From: Haberlea rhodopensis
Lineage: Eukaryota > Streptophyta > Magnoliopsida > Lamiales > Gesneriaceae
DNA: 64,000 bases
Direction: 5' to 3'
Assembly (NCBI GenBank): GCA_907163345.1
Contig: CAJQUN010000052.1
Coordinates: 806,001 to 870,000, forward strand
The notes beneath the pieces are model-generated. The model did no database searches. It saw nothing but the letters and a program-made list of their open reading frames with translations, and was not told where the DNA came from. Made by a program: the position numbers and the translations under genes. This document shows positions 45,978-57,602 of this stretch, in pieces (position 1 is the first letter of the stretch; every line of letters starts with the position of its first letter).

Positions 45978-46200
45978 ATGTGGGTGTTCGAGTTGGTAGA
46001 TAATGGTGAATTTGAGACATAAGGTCATGAGTTCGATTCCCCCTGCTAACACTTTCTCGGTCTGAGCCTATCGCACCGAGTTTATCTAGTACGGTTTTAA
46101 TTGATTGGCAGTGGTTTAAAGGCTATTTCGTCAGCCCGAATGTATACTTAGAATGCACCCCAATGATAGAGACGGTGGGTTCCCTCGTCATAAAAGTCAT
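45978..46200 (+). mobile_element. tRNA-derived SINE
   Basis: A box gtgggtgttcgagttggtag (45980-45999), B box ggtcatgagttcgattcc (46023-46040), spaced as in a tRNA, then a body that ends near cgtcataaaag with A-rich sequence. Transcription by RNA polymerase III is inferred from the boxes. Confidence 0.65.
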
Positions 46201-47700
46201 AAAAACAGAAATAAAAAGAAATAATGGACCTTTTGCAATAATTGACGAAAGAAGTTTAAATAACAGCATATTTTAAAGTAGTATACATATAAATGTGAGT
46301 TCTTTATTTATGAATATTATAAAAAGTTAAATGGAATATTCAATACAAATTGAGATAAACAAGACCGTTCGGGAATCATTTTCATTTTCATGTCAAATTG
46401 TTAACCATAAGTTTTAAATACATCATATAAATAATAGTTTACCCTTAAAATATATTAGACATTATTGTATAACACTTTGGTCCCCGTCTCCTGAAATAAC
46501 GAAAGAGAAATGTTGGACTCCTTGTCTTTATTCGTAATAAATTATTGTGTTTTTGCTTTCATATATATAATAATAATAACAAATTTGTAGTGTTGGCTTC
46601 AATGTAATTATTGCAAGGATAATATACCCGGGTCGTTCGACCTACAATGTCATCAGTACAGTCCAACGACCCCAAATCATTTTAGGACGTTGATGTCCAT
46701 ATTAAATATGAACTCTAGAGTCCCAAAATAATTTGTGGTTGTTGAATATGGATCATACGACCTCAAAATGATTTGAGACTATTGGATTTATCCTTAAGTA
46801 CTATCATAAGGGTAAGATCAACAGTCCACTGTGCCGAGTATTCGGTGAGTATATGGTCGGATTTTAGTAGATATTGCAGTTGCATTATTTAAGTAAAAAT
46901 CCTCCGATATGTGAGATTTGATTCCTAAAAATTGGGAATTTTTTTTTTAATGATTAGAGCTCTTATTTAATCGGTCTTCAATATCAAGTATAGTGCATAT
47001 TATCAAAAGAGCAATCTAGGGCATGAGCAATAGAGAGGAAAATTAATTTATAAAGTTTTTCTTGTATTTTTTTTTTAAAGTGGGGAAGTAGTTAAAATTG
47101 ACTTTTTTTGTGCTTAACGAGTCTACCTAAGGTGGGTATGAAGTTCTTATTCATCAAGACTAGGCTAGTGAGCTCAAGTTTGTCTTGTATTTTAATTAGT
47201 TAAAAAAAGTTTCAGACAAAATATATAAGAAATAGTATTTTTCTAAAAAAAAAAGAAATTATAAATCAATCAAGGAGAACTGGAGAAGTAATATATACCA
47301 ACTTAATGTGGTTAGCACACACTTCCAAGGAGCGATTGCATGCAACTTGCTCTTTGGCATTTGTTAGGTAATGATAATTACGTTACCCTTGACCAGAGTT
47401 ATTATAATGGACAAAATTTCTAGCTCAGTGTTCTTCCTTCTTGCTATCATTACCGAAAACTTTCGATGATTCCCATCCTCCCTCTCTTCTTACTTTTTCT
47501 GTGTTTGAGAAAAAGAATCTGCGTCTACACAAAGATATAATCTTTGTTGGGTCGTGACTCGTACTATATTATTGCACAGATATATGATAACGAGCATTCC
47601 CAAATAATAATAATGAACAAGCAAAAGGGTGTTATAAAAATCTTTTCTTGATGCCACTGGAGAGCTAACAAATGGGAATCTGATCTGGGATATATCTTTT
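46201..47700. other. No gene seen (upstream of TPS)
   Basis: AT-rich intergenic sequence. 46620-46800 contains repeated cgacc/ccaaaat phrases of unknown origin. The distal part is presumably TPS promoter; no element can be pinned with confidence. Confidence 0.45.
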
Positions 47701-47751
47701 TAGTGGGAATCTTTGGTGTTTATAAAGTGACTTTTCTCCCTGTCTTGAAAG

Positions 47752-48366
47752 GTAATACGCTTCTTTTGCCACTCTACTTGGTTGCTGCAATAGTAAATTG
47801 AAATTTGCTTTTGTTTATTTTTCATCTTCTTTAAGTTTATTGCCACTTTCATGACCACTTAAATAATATATAAATTCAAGCTTTTTCAACACTGTCACTA
47901 ACAAGTTTTTGAGCTTGCTGTCTGCTGATGATCCCTTCAGTTGACAACTTGTCACTCTCCACATTTTAAAAACCCTTCTTTATTGATGGAAGATGGGTTG
48001 ATTATATAGGCAGTATGTATTGATGTCTTACAAAAAGTTACCGCCTTGACAGAGATTTGCTGCGGTTATTTGGTATTTAGCGTTAATTTTTGTTCATCCA
48101 ATCTGGTTGATTTGAGCTTGTTTAGTAATCTTACTTGCTTGATTTAGATTTATATATAATTTTATGATGGTATAATTGTAGGTATAAGTCTTTTTTGGAA
48201 GAGGGGTATAAGTTGTTATTTCTTTGAGTATCTGCTAATTTTCAAGAATATCATCAGACTTATCATCTGTTCTGCTTTTGTTTTTGCTTTTGTTTTTGTT
48301 TTTGTGGGTTTTTTCTGGTTTTTAAATTAATTTTCCTTAATTTATTTTATCTGGCTTTGTTTGTAG
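47752..48366 (+). other. Probable 5'-UTR intron of the TPS gene
   Basis: A donor (tgaaag|gtaata at 47752) and an acceptor (tttgtag|agttcag at 48366) bracket T-rich sequence, leaving an 89-bp leader before the ATG at 48456. Inferred from splice motifs only. Confidence 0.45.
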
Positions 48367-48455
48367 AGTTCAGATATCGATCAAATAATTTAAGTGCAGA
48401 GTGCTCGAACTAATTATTTCCGGTTGGTCTAATTACGATACATACTCTTCAAGTA

Positions 48456-51400
48456 ATGGTGTCAAGGTCATACTCAAATTTATTGGATCTTAACTCGGGT
48501 GATTCACCAAGCTTCAGCCGTGGGGGAAAGAAAATATCCCGAGTTGCAACTGTAGCAGGGGTGTTATCTGAGCTAGACGATGAAAGTAGGAGTAATGCTG
48601 GATCAGATGCTCCCTCACCTATATCCCAAGATCGGCTGATTATTGTCGGAAATCAACTCCCACTTCGTGCACATCGCAGGGAGTCGAATGGTGATGAGGC
48701 GTGGGACTTTAGTTGGGACGAGGATTCTCTTCTTTTACAACTAAAAGATGGGCTCGGAGAAGATTTGGAAGTAATTTACGTTGGTTGTCTGAAAGAAGAC
48801 ATTGATCCTAGTGAACAAGAAGATGTTGCTCAAACTTTACTCGAAACCTTCAAATGTGTGCCGGCCTTCATCCCTCCCGATCTTTTCAGTAAATTCTACC
48901 ATGGATTCTGCAAACAACACCTCTGGCCTTTATTTCACTACATGCTTCCTCTGTCTCCAGACCTTGGGGGTAGGTTTGATCATTCCCTGTGGCAAGCTTA
49001 CGTCTCTGTGAACAAAATATTCGCTGATAAAGTTAAGGAAGTGATCTCTCCTGATGATGACTTTGTGTGGGTACATGACTACCATTTGATGGTATTGCCG
49101 ACATTTCTTAGAAAGAGGTTTAATAGTGTGAAGCTCGGGTTTTTCCTCCATAGTCCATTCCCATCATCAGAGATATATAGAACTCTACCTGTAAGAAATG
49201 AACTTCTACGAGCACTGTTAAACTCTGACCTTATCGGTTTCCACACGTTTGATTATGCGAGACATTTCCTTTCTTGTTGTAGTAGGATGCTGGGGGTATC
49301 TTATCAATCTAAACGTGGTTATATAGGGCTCGAGTACTACGGCCGAACAGTCAGCGTTAAAATACTTCCTGTTGGGATACATATGCATCAAATTTGCTCA
49401 GCGCTGGCTCTTCAAGAAACCGAGTCTAAGGTAGCAGAATTATGCGATAAGTTTAAGGGTCGGACTGTTCTTCTTGGAGTTGATGACATGGACATATTCA
49501 AAGGAATTAGCCTGAAGCTTCTGGCTTTTGAGCAATTGCTTAAACAACATCCTGATAAAAGAGGAAAGATTGTGTTGGTTCAAATTGCAAACCCTGCCAG
49601 AGGCCGTGGGAGAGACGTTCAGGAGGTTCAGTCTGAAACTTATGCTACTGTTGCAAAAATCAACGAGGGTTTCGGAGAACCAGGATACGAGCCAGTGGTT
49701 TTGATCAATAGATCGCTTCATTTCTATGAGCGAATAGCATATTATGTTATCTCAGAGTGTTGTCTTGTTACTGCCGTAAGAGATGGAATGAATCTAATAC
49801 CATATGAGTACGTTGTATGCAGGCAAGGAACTGACAAGCTAGATGAAATATTGTGCTTGAATCCATCATTGCCAAAGAAAAGCATGCTGGTTCTGTCTGA
49901 ATTTATCGGATGCTCCCCGTCTCTTAGTGGTGCTATTCGGGTTAATCCATGGAACATAGATTCAGTGGCAGAAGCTATGGATTCCGCCTTGATATTCCCC
50001 GAGCAAGAGAAACGAATGCGGCACGATAAGCACTATAAGTATGTGAGTAGTCATGACGTTGCTTATTGGGCTAATAGCTTTTTGCAAGATCTCGAAAGAG
50101 CGTGTAAGGATCATGGGAGGAGGAGGTACTGGGGTATTGGGTTTGGTTTAGAATTTCGTGTGATTGCCTTGGATCCAAGTTTCAGGAAGCTGTCCGTTGA
50201 ACACATTGTATCTGCATATAAGAGGACCAAGAGTCGTGCAATTCTTTTGGACTATGATGGCACAATGACAGTGCAGAGTGCTGTTGACACGAGTCCTAAC
50301 GCCAAGTCTACAGAAATCTTGAATAATTTGTGCACAGACCCCAATAATGTGGTTTTTGTTGTCAGTGGGAAGAATAAAGAGATCTTAACGCGTTGGTTTG
50401 CTTCCTGTGAAAATCTGGGCATCGGCGCAGAGCATGGCTATCTCGTGAGGTAAAAAAATTGCTACTGTTATGTATGAAAGGGAAAATAACTATAAATGCT
50501 ACCTATTGGAGGGGAACTTACATTTTCGAAAGCATTATACGTGAAAATTCTAATTTTTTTCCTTTCCCAGGCCAAATCACAGTGCAGAGTGGGAGACTCG
50601 TGTTGCGGTTCCAGATTTCTACTGGAAGCAGATTGCTGAACCAGTGATGCAGTTATATACAGAAGCAACTGATGGTTCTTTTATTGAACCGAAAGAGAGT
50701 GCCCTTGTCTGGAATTACCAACTTGCGGACCCCGATTTTGGGTCATGTCAAGCTAAGGAGCTTCTTGATCATCTAGAAAGTGTTCTTGCAAATGAACCTG
50801 TTTCAGTCAAGAGCGGCCCGCATATTGTAGAAGTCAAACCACAGGTTAGCATACCTGCAGTTGCCATGGCCTTTTAAACATTCTGGATTATTTTCTAGTA
50901 AACTTTATCCGCCATGAGTGGTAAGAGTGACAGTCTGGGCTGTAGTAGAGGACTTAGCCAAGTAGATATACTAAAAAAAAGGGTTATACAATTTGTACGA
51001 GCATCATTCTTTTGAAGTGGGAAGCATTGCAGATATAACATACCTGGCTCTGCTCGTACAAGTAGAAGATAGATTACAATTCTCCTTCAACCTCATTTTC
51101 CTCCATTAATTCCCTTTTCTTTTCGTTCCATCTGTATCCGGATCCCATTTTATTTCGGTTCTTTAGAATCTTTACTGAGTTCTGTTTCTTCTTTAGGGAG
51201 TGAACAAAGGCCTAGTAGCTGAAGGACTACTAGCAACAATGCGACAAAGGGAAGTGCTTCCTGATTTTGTTCTTTGCATAGGAGACGACCGGTCTGATGA
51301 GGACATGTTTGAGGTTATAACGAGTGCCATGACGGATGCATCCCTTTCTCCCGTCGCTGAAGTTTTTGCATGCACCGTTGGACAAAAGCCGAGCAAGGCC

Positions 51401-51514
51401 AAGTACTACTTAGACGATACGGCCGAGATATTAAGAATGCTTCAAGGCCTTGCAGATGCTTCTGAGCAATCTGCTAGAAAGCTTTCAAGCATCACCTCAG
51501 GCAACAGTTATTGA
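48456..51514 (+). CDS. TPS9/TPS10-like: Class II alpha,alpha-trehalose-phosphate synthase (TPS9/10-like)
   Basis: 861 residues from three exons: 48456-50449, 50571-50844, 51197-51514; phases match. It starts MVSRSYSNLLDL, the N-terminus of the TPS9/10 clade. A glycosyltransferase-20 domain spans roughly residues 57-545 (DFVWVHDYHLMVLPTFLR, LGFFLHSPFPSSEIYRTLP, AVRDGMNLIPYEY), followed by a trehalose-phosphatase domain from about 590 (LLDYDGTM near 596, KPQGVNKG near 756, GDDRSDEDMFEVI near 785). At the N-terminus VGNQLPLRA replaces the catalytic VANRLP type, and EDSLLLQLKDG stands where active TPS has a GG donor loop, as in class II proteins, which are thought to be regulatory. No breaks. Cytosolic. 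It converges with the VTT gene. Confidence 0.96.
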
Positions 51515-52056
51515 TAAAGTATGAACTGACACAATCGATCTTTTAGCTAGTTGTCTGTTGAGATTGAAGTATTCTTTGTGAATGAATGATAAGTCTTATT
51601 TGAGATGTTCAAACATTCGGGCTCGTTTAGTCTGCTGTAAATTGGAGTTTTAGTGTATTTTGCTGGAAAGGAATGTAATTTTTACTTCGTGATGATGCAT
51701 AGCAACATAGTTTACACAGGAATACTTTACATAACCGCTTCAGCATGAAATACATGAACGTTACAACAGGAGAAAACTAGTACACCCCGCGTAGACGATA
51801 CAACACGAGAGGATACCCTCTTTTTTCACATGATCTAACATTATACTATTTCTTTTCACATAATCTACCAAGTAACAAACCGTTGACGCTCATTGATGGC
51901 TCGTGGCAAGTTTCCAGCCAATGTTGAAAGTTTAGAACATTTCTTGAAGTTCACATTAAATGGCGATTAATCATAACAGCGATCAGGGAGTCCCAAGATA
52001 GACTTGATTGGAGAAAGTTAGAGCTCCAATCCGGTGCATCCCAACTACCAGTAGCA
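51515..52056. other. Convergent 3' intergenic region
   Basis: 542 bp between the stop codons of TPS (+) and the VTT gene (-). It must hold both 3' UTRs and terminators. No other feature seen. Confidence 0.6.
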
Positions 52057-55046
52057 TCAAGATTCGCTTTTGTTGCCCAATAATGTGGGAGTGACCGTTA
52101 TTACCCCAATGACGAACATGATGGCTATAGATTGGAAGTCGTAGAGATCACCAACCGATTGCAATTCACCTAGGGTAATTCCAGCCTACACAAGGTCCAG
52201 ATGGAAAGAAACACACATCAGCAAGTGGTGAGGAGTTTATATTTGCTCCACATAATATTTTTACCGTCAATTTTCAAGTTTTTACTTTGCTTGTCTTGTA
52301 CTCCTACTCTATGATCGGATTCATGGTTTTCAAGAGGAAAGTGAAGGAAACGTAAAATCAATGAAACTCGACTGCCATGCACTTTTTGTGAAGCAAAATC
52401 TACCTCAATATATGCGATATAATGAATATGGAAGGTTGAGTTAGATACATGATCGACGAATTAAGATAAACAGAAGTGTATCTTAGAACATATTCATACA
52501 AGAATTTGTTTCATGTTTCCTTTATCAGGAACACAAGCATAATTTCCTTGAATTTTTTTGTACATTGATTGGAATCCAAACACAACTTGAGTATTTTGTC
52601 ATATGGAATCTAAGATCCAAAACAGTCTCATATTTCATTATTTTTGTCAATCTCATGTAATTTTACGACACCAGATAATGGAGGACGTTGGTCAAGTTTA
52701 GGCTCTTATGTTTATATGGATGTCTGTATCACACAAGATTCTCTTAGCTATTCATCAATTTTGCACCCTCTTGACAATCCAATCTTGATATTTCCCATAA
52801 AGATGGTTCTATCCATCCAGGAGCACTACCAATAACAGAAACCGCCCAACCAAACAAGATTAATAAAGCAAGAAGCGAAGAAGTGATACCCGAACAGTAA
52901 CAAATGCTGCAGGGATGAGCCCAATGGAGGTACCCAAGAAGAAAATGTGATAAGGGACATCAACAATTGGTGAAGCAAAATTTATAAATGTATTCGGAAG
53001 CGTTGGAGTCACTCTTAGGAAAAGCATGTAATTGAGCAACCGTTGACGTCTTTTAGAAACCTGAACATGAAAAAACCTTATTTATTCCAATAGATGTTAC
53101 GAAACAAAAGAAAACTCAGGTGTGTTGGCAATTACCTGGGACTGGAAAAAAGTTAATTTGTCAGGCCAAAGAGAGAAGACAAGTGGTCGACCAATTAATT
53201 TAGATAAAAAGTAGCAAGAAGATGCACCGGCAGTAGCTGCAAACACAACAAGAACTACACCTTTGACGAGCCCAAAAAGTGAGCCAGCTAGTAAGGACAT
53301 AAAAACAGTTCCCGGGATCATAAAAGTCTGCATAAAAATGTAGACCAGATTGTACCCCACAAGAACCTGTAAGGTATAGTCCCTTGTATAGCTCTCCAGG
53401 TCATCCCTGCGAGGAAGAAAGTAAAATTAATAAAGAATTACACAGCTCAGGAAGATTGTCTTTAAAAAATCTTAAACGAGATCATTTCAGCAAAAAACTG
53501 TTTATAAACTTACCAAAGGTACAATATAAAAGAAAAAGCAAAGAAAACAAGCCAAAACTATAACAAGAAAATAACATTTGATTCAGGCATAAATTACAAA
53601 ACAGAGTCTTGACCAGAACGTATATTGCAGTGCATACGCCTATCTACAATTGTTCCATGACTGGAACTACATATTTTACTCAATTAACCAAGACTTTGAG
53701 CAAATATATAACACATGTAATAAACATCCAATAAATATTATCATCAATCCATTCCATTGCAACCAACAAGCAAGAATTTACTATAGATATAAAATGTGGA
53801 GATTCCAGATAACATAAGCCAGAGGGTGAAATTGAAGCATGGCACAGAAAGAGAAAATGGATGCAGAAAATTTTAACTGGTTGGCGATTGAATTCAAAAA
53901 ATTAATAAAATCTTTTGCAGTTCCCTGACACTCAAATTTCCAGATTAACACAACAGGATTATATACGCAGAAGTGCAACATAACTTTGCTTTGTAAAGGA
54001 CTGATAGCCAAGCTTCATGATGCATCATTCACGAAAAACTAGAAAGCACATTCATTCGGTCTGAATGATATTTTCTTCCCTCCATATCAACCAAACTGCA
54101 GTAACAAAGAAGTCCTAACATAGTCCATCTCGCTTTTCCTCCTCATTTTTAATAATATAAGTAAGTTATGTGATTCATAGCAGAAGTATCGGAGCTTAAC
54201 TTCCATCTTGATGCAGATACCAAGCTATATACCTTTATAACATTTACCAATGCCCTTGCAAGTCTAATCCTTTAAGCAGTTAATGAACGATAAGGACAAA
54301 GTCATTTCCCCAATAATCCATTTCTGAAAAAAGTGCATCTCAATTACATGCCACCAATTATTTTTATTCCATATATAAACTTTTCTTCGCATTTCCAATC
54401 TGACAAGAAGAAACCGAGTAAATCAGTCTCCTACCGAAGATCTTGTCACCTCACAAAGCTATTAAGTTACCATCAAAGATTAGATGAAACATAATAGGCA
54501 GAAAACATCAACATGCATATGTAAATCAAAAAGGTAACTTCACCATTGAGTTGAAAAGAAAAAAAACACAAAATTAGAAACCAAAAAATATATTACAAAA
54601 CTTACTTCCACAAAAGAAATCTATTTTCAGCTACTGTAACCTGATCTCAGATTTCCAAAATGAGCATTTCCACAAATGCAAATCAGATAAATAACCAATC
54701 CATTTTACAATTATATTAGATAAAATCTGGATATCCACAACAGCAATGAATTATAAAACACCCCGATAATTTTTTTAAAAAAAGCAGCAAGTAAATTTTT
54801 AAACAACCTGAGGATTTGGAGGTCTTGGAGAGTACGAGGAAGCTTGAGAAAGCTGTAATCTGATGCGGGTATCGTCAAGTAAACCCCCAATAGGCCCAAC
54901 ACAAACCCCAAAACGACGCCGCTCACCGCCAGCACCTCCCACACCGTCAGCGGAAACTTCCCCGATCTCGCTTCATTGCTTCCCCTGATTACACTGTCAT
55001 TCCCAGATTTCGACAATGACGCCGTCGCTTCTGATGCAGCTTCCAT
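52057..55046 (-). CDS. VTT-domain (SNARE-associated, TMEM41B-like) membrane protein
   Basis: 269 residues from four exons on the minus strand: 55046-54808, 53406-53136, 53060-52890, 52185-52057; all GT-AG with matching phases. Residues 1-30 are Ser/Ala-rich and cytosolic. A first membrane segment lies near 35-57 (VWEVLAVSGVVLGFVLGLLG), then LTIPASDYSFLKLPRTL. The VTT domain includes FMQTFMIPGTVFMSLLAGSL, TAGASSCYFLSKLIGRP, RVTPTLPNTFINFASPIV and DVPYHIFFLGT. It ends VTPTLLGNKSES. In other eukaryotes TMEM41B-type proteins act as ER phospholipid scramblases in autophagosome formation; the Arabidopsis relative is a SNARE-associated Golgi protein family member. The long first intron (1.4 kb) contains no gene. 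No defects. Confidence 0.93.
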
Positions 55047-55760
55047 TTCCTCGAACCAAAAACTTCAAATCAATCGACAAGAAAGATTCGGCGTCGCTTT
55101 TCCTTATCTGGGTTGTTGGAAATTATTGACTTTTAAAACAAGAAATTAACAGACAATACATTCACGCATACATGCATGTATGCATTACACAAATTCTAAG
55201 AATTTTTCTAATTATTGATTTTTTATTTTTATTTTTCAAGATTCATTGAAGAGGTGGAACTGTGGAAGGAAGGAAGGAGAGGTAGAGTGCTTCTTCGTCT
55301 TTGCTTCACAGATACTTCTCTCTCCTTAAAATTAGAGGCGTGAGGTTAAATGTGAGCTATTGTTGTCCATATATAGACTCGTGGTGCGAATATTCGTACA
55401 TTCGCTTTACATAGAAGTTTTAAAAGTTAAATATATATATTTTTAATCTTTAATAAGTTGAAGGGACGGGATCAATAATCAATATTATATGAGCCGATCG
55501 AATCATATAGGGTTAGAGAATTATGACGATTTGGAAGTTTGGATAAAAATTAAATTTCTTAAAATTAACACCGAAAAAGTTATTCTTTTGAAAAATAACA
55601 TGGTGCTACAACCCACTCTAACTCAAATATGACTCCACCCCTGATAAGTTATAACCAACTAATTATTCGAGAGAGAGTCAAATGATACAATGTTTTTAGA
55701 AGATTATAAAATAAAAAATAATAATATAAAGAGATTTTTATGTTATTCATACACCGAACT
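55047..55760. other. Promoter side of the VTT gene; no other gene
   Basis: Upstream sequence of the minus-strand VTT gene, AT-rich past 55400, ending at the LTR of copia copy B. No core promoter element is certain. Confidence 0.45.
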
Positions 55761-57058
55761 TGTTAAGCCTTAAACGTATTGTTGTGTTTAATGCTTTAAT
55801 TTATCTCCGGATTATTTTTGAGTTTTGATGATCAACAAAACTTATGTTTGTTATACTAATGTGTCTACTTAGTGTGCAGACTTATTGGTTGGAAAGTGTA
55901 TTGAGTGAAGAAAATCAAGTGTGCACAACCTGGGCTATATCGCCCCAGGCGATGGTGATCATCGCCCCAGGCGATGGCTGCCAGGAAGGCATCGCCACGC
56001 ACATCGACAGAGGCGACGCCGAGGGTCGCGTGCAGGGGGAGTTCGCCCTAGGCGATGGGCTGATCGCCTGAGGCGATGCATTGAACGCCTGAGGCGATGA
56101 AGACTTCGCCCGAGGCGATGCATTATTTTAAGCAGCTGAGGCTACGTCATTGGATTTTGGCTTAGATCGCCTGAGTCGATCGGGACATCGCCTGAGGCGA
56201 TGCGTGATTTATGCTGACCGTTGGGGAGCGGCGATGGTGACCGCCTGAGGCGATGGCTGAGGCGATCGAGGAGTGATTTCAGTCTTTTCTGTAGCAACGG
56301 CTAGTAGGAGTCTAAAGGGACCTCCTACACTATAAATATTGATGCTTTGGAGCATTTTGAAGACAAGAAACAAGCCTACAAACTTCTACAAAGCTTTGCT
56401 AATTCAAATTTCATATAGCTTTGCAATCTCCATACATTGTTGTTGTATTGGAGTTTGTAATTCTCTTCTTTTGATAGAGTCTTGTTTTCTTCGTGTTGGT
56501 ACACCGTGAAGGTGTTTGTTGAGTTGTTGTAAGGTCCTCCAACACCAAAGCAAGTTGGAAATTGTAAAGTCAACAACAAGTAAAGTTGGTGCATGTGTTG
56601 TGGCTATCCTTGAAACCCTTAAGGCCAAGAAGGCTCGTAAAGAGTGTTGGTAACTCGGGAAGAGTTGCGTGTGGCTATCCTTGGAGCCCTTAAGGACAAG
56701 AAGACTCGTGAAGAGTGTTGTGCTCGGGAAGAGCTTTGTGTACTCGGAAAGAGTTGTATTGTGGCTAACTTGGAGCCCTCAAGGCCAAGATCATTTGTTC
56801 TAGTGGAACCTCGGTTGAAGGTTATCTAACCGGGAAGAGGAGACGTAGGCGATTCATCGCCGAACTTCTATAATAAATCTTCTTGTTATTTACCGCTTTA
56901 TTTCTTTACGCATTGATTTATTTATTTACTTCTTTATTTTATTTATTTTCGATTGACTTAAGCCTTCCGCAAACGCAAACTCTTTTATTTTGCAAACTCA
57001 TTTTAAAATGCTAAAGTATCCAAGGAATCTCATTCATTCCCCCTCTTCGATTCCAACA
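55761..57058 (+). repeat. Left LTR of copy B
   Basis: 1298 bp with palindrome array 55940-56268, TATA box at 56331-56338, tandem cttggagccc repeats (56590-56790) and a C-run near the end (57041). Confidence 0.9.
55940..56268 (+). repeat. TCGCC-NNN-GGCGA palindrome array, copy B left LTR
   Basis: Same arms as in copy A, with extra variants (cccgaggcga, cctaggcga). The order of unit types (CCA loops first, TGA loops later) is kept. Confidence 0.92.
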
Positions 57059-57602
57059 AGTGGTATCAGAGCCATTTGATTTTTGTTTTAAATCAAAAAT
57101 TTTATATGGCTAATCTAGCAAATGAGTTTGCTCAAGATCAATCGACAAATAGACCTCCGCTTTTCACGGGTGATAACTACTGTTATTGGAAGAATAGAAT
57201 TTCTCTATACATCCAATCTGTAGATTATGATCTATGGAAAATTATTGTGAAAGGTCCGCACATTCCTCTAAATGAAGTTGGGGGAATAAGTGTTCCCAAA
57301 GAAATGGACGATTTCACAAGAGCGGACATGATTTTAATTTCGCAAAATGCTAAAGCTATTAATATTTTACATTGTGCTTTAGATATGAAGGAGTACAATC
57401 GGATCTCAATGTGCTCAATCGCAAAGGAGATATAGGACAAATTACAAATTTGTCATGAAGGCACAAATCAAGTGAAGGAGACCAATATTGATTAATTGCA
57501 ACTCAAATATGAGACATTTGAGATGGAGTCCGGAGAAGAGGTTGATTCGATGTTTAGGAGGCTCACCCAAATCATAAACGAGCTTGCCCAACTTGGAGAG
57601 AA

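Noticed and set aside
48802..49957. Alternative frames on both strands within the TPS first exon
   Set aside because: Overlap a clearly conserved 665-codon coding exon.
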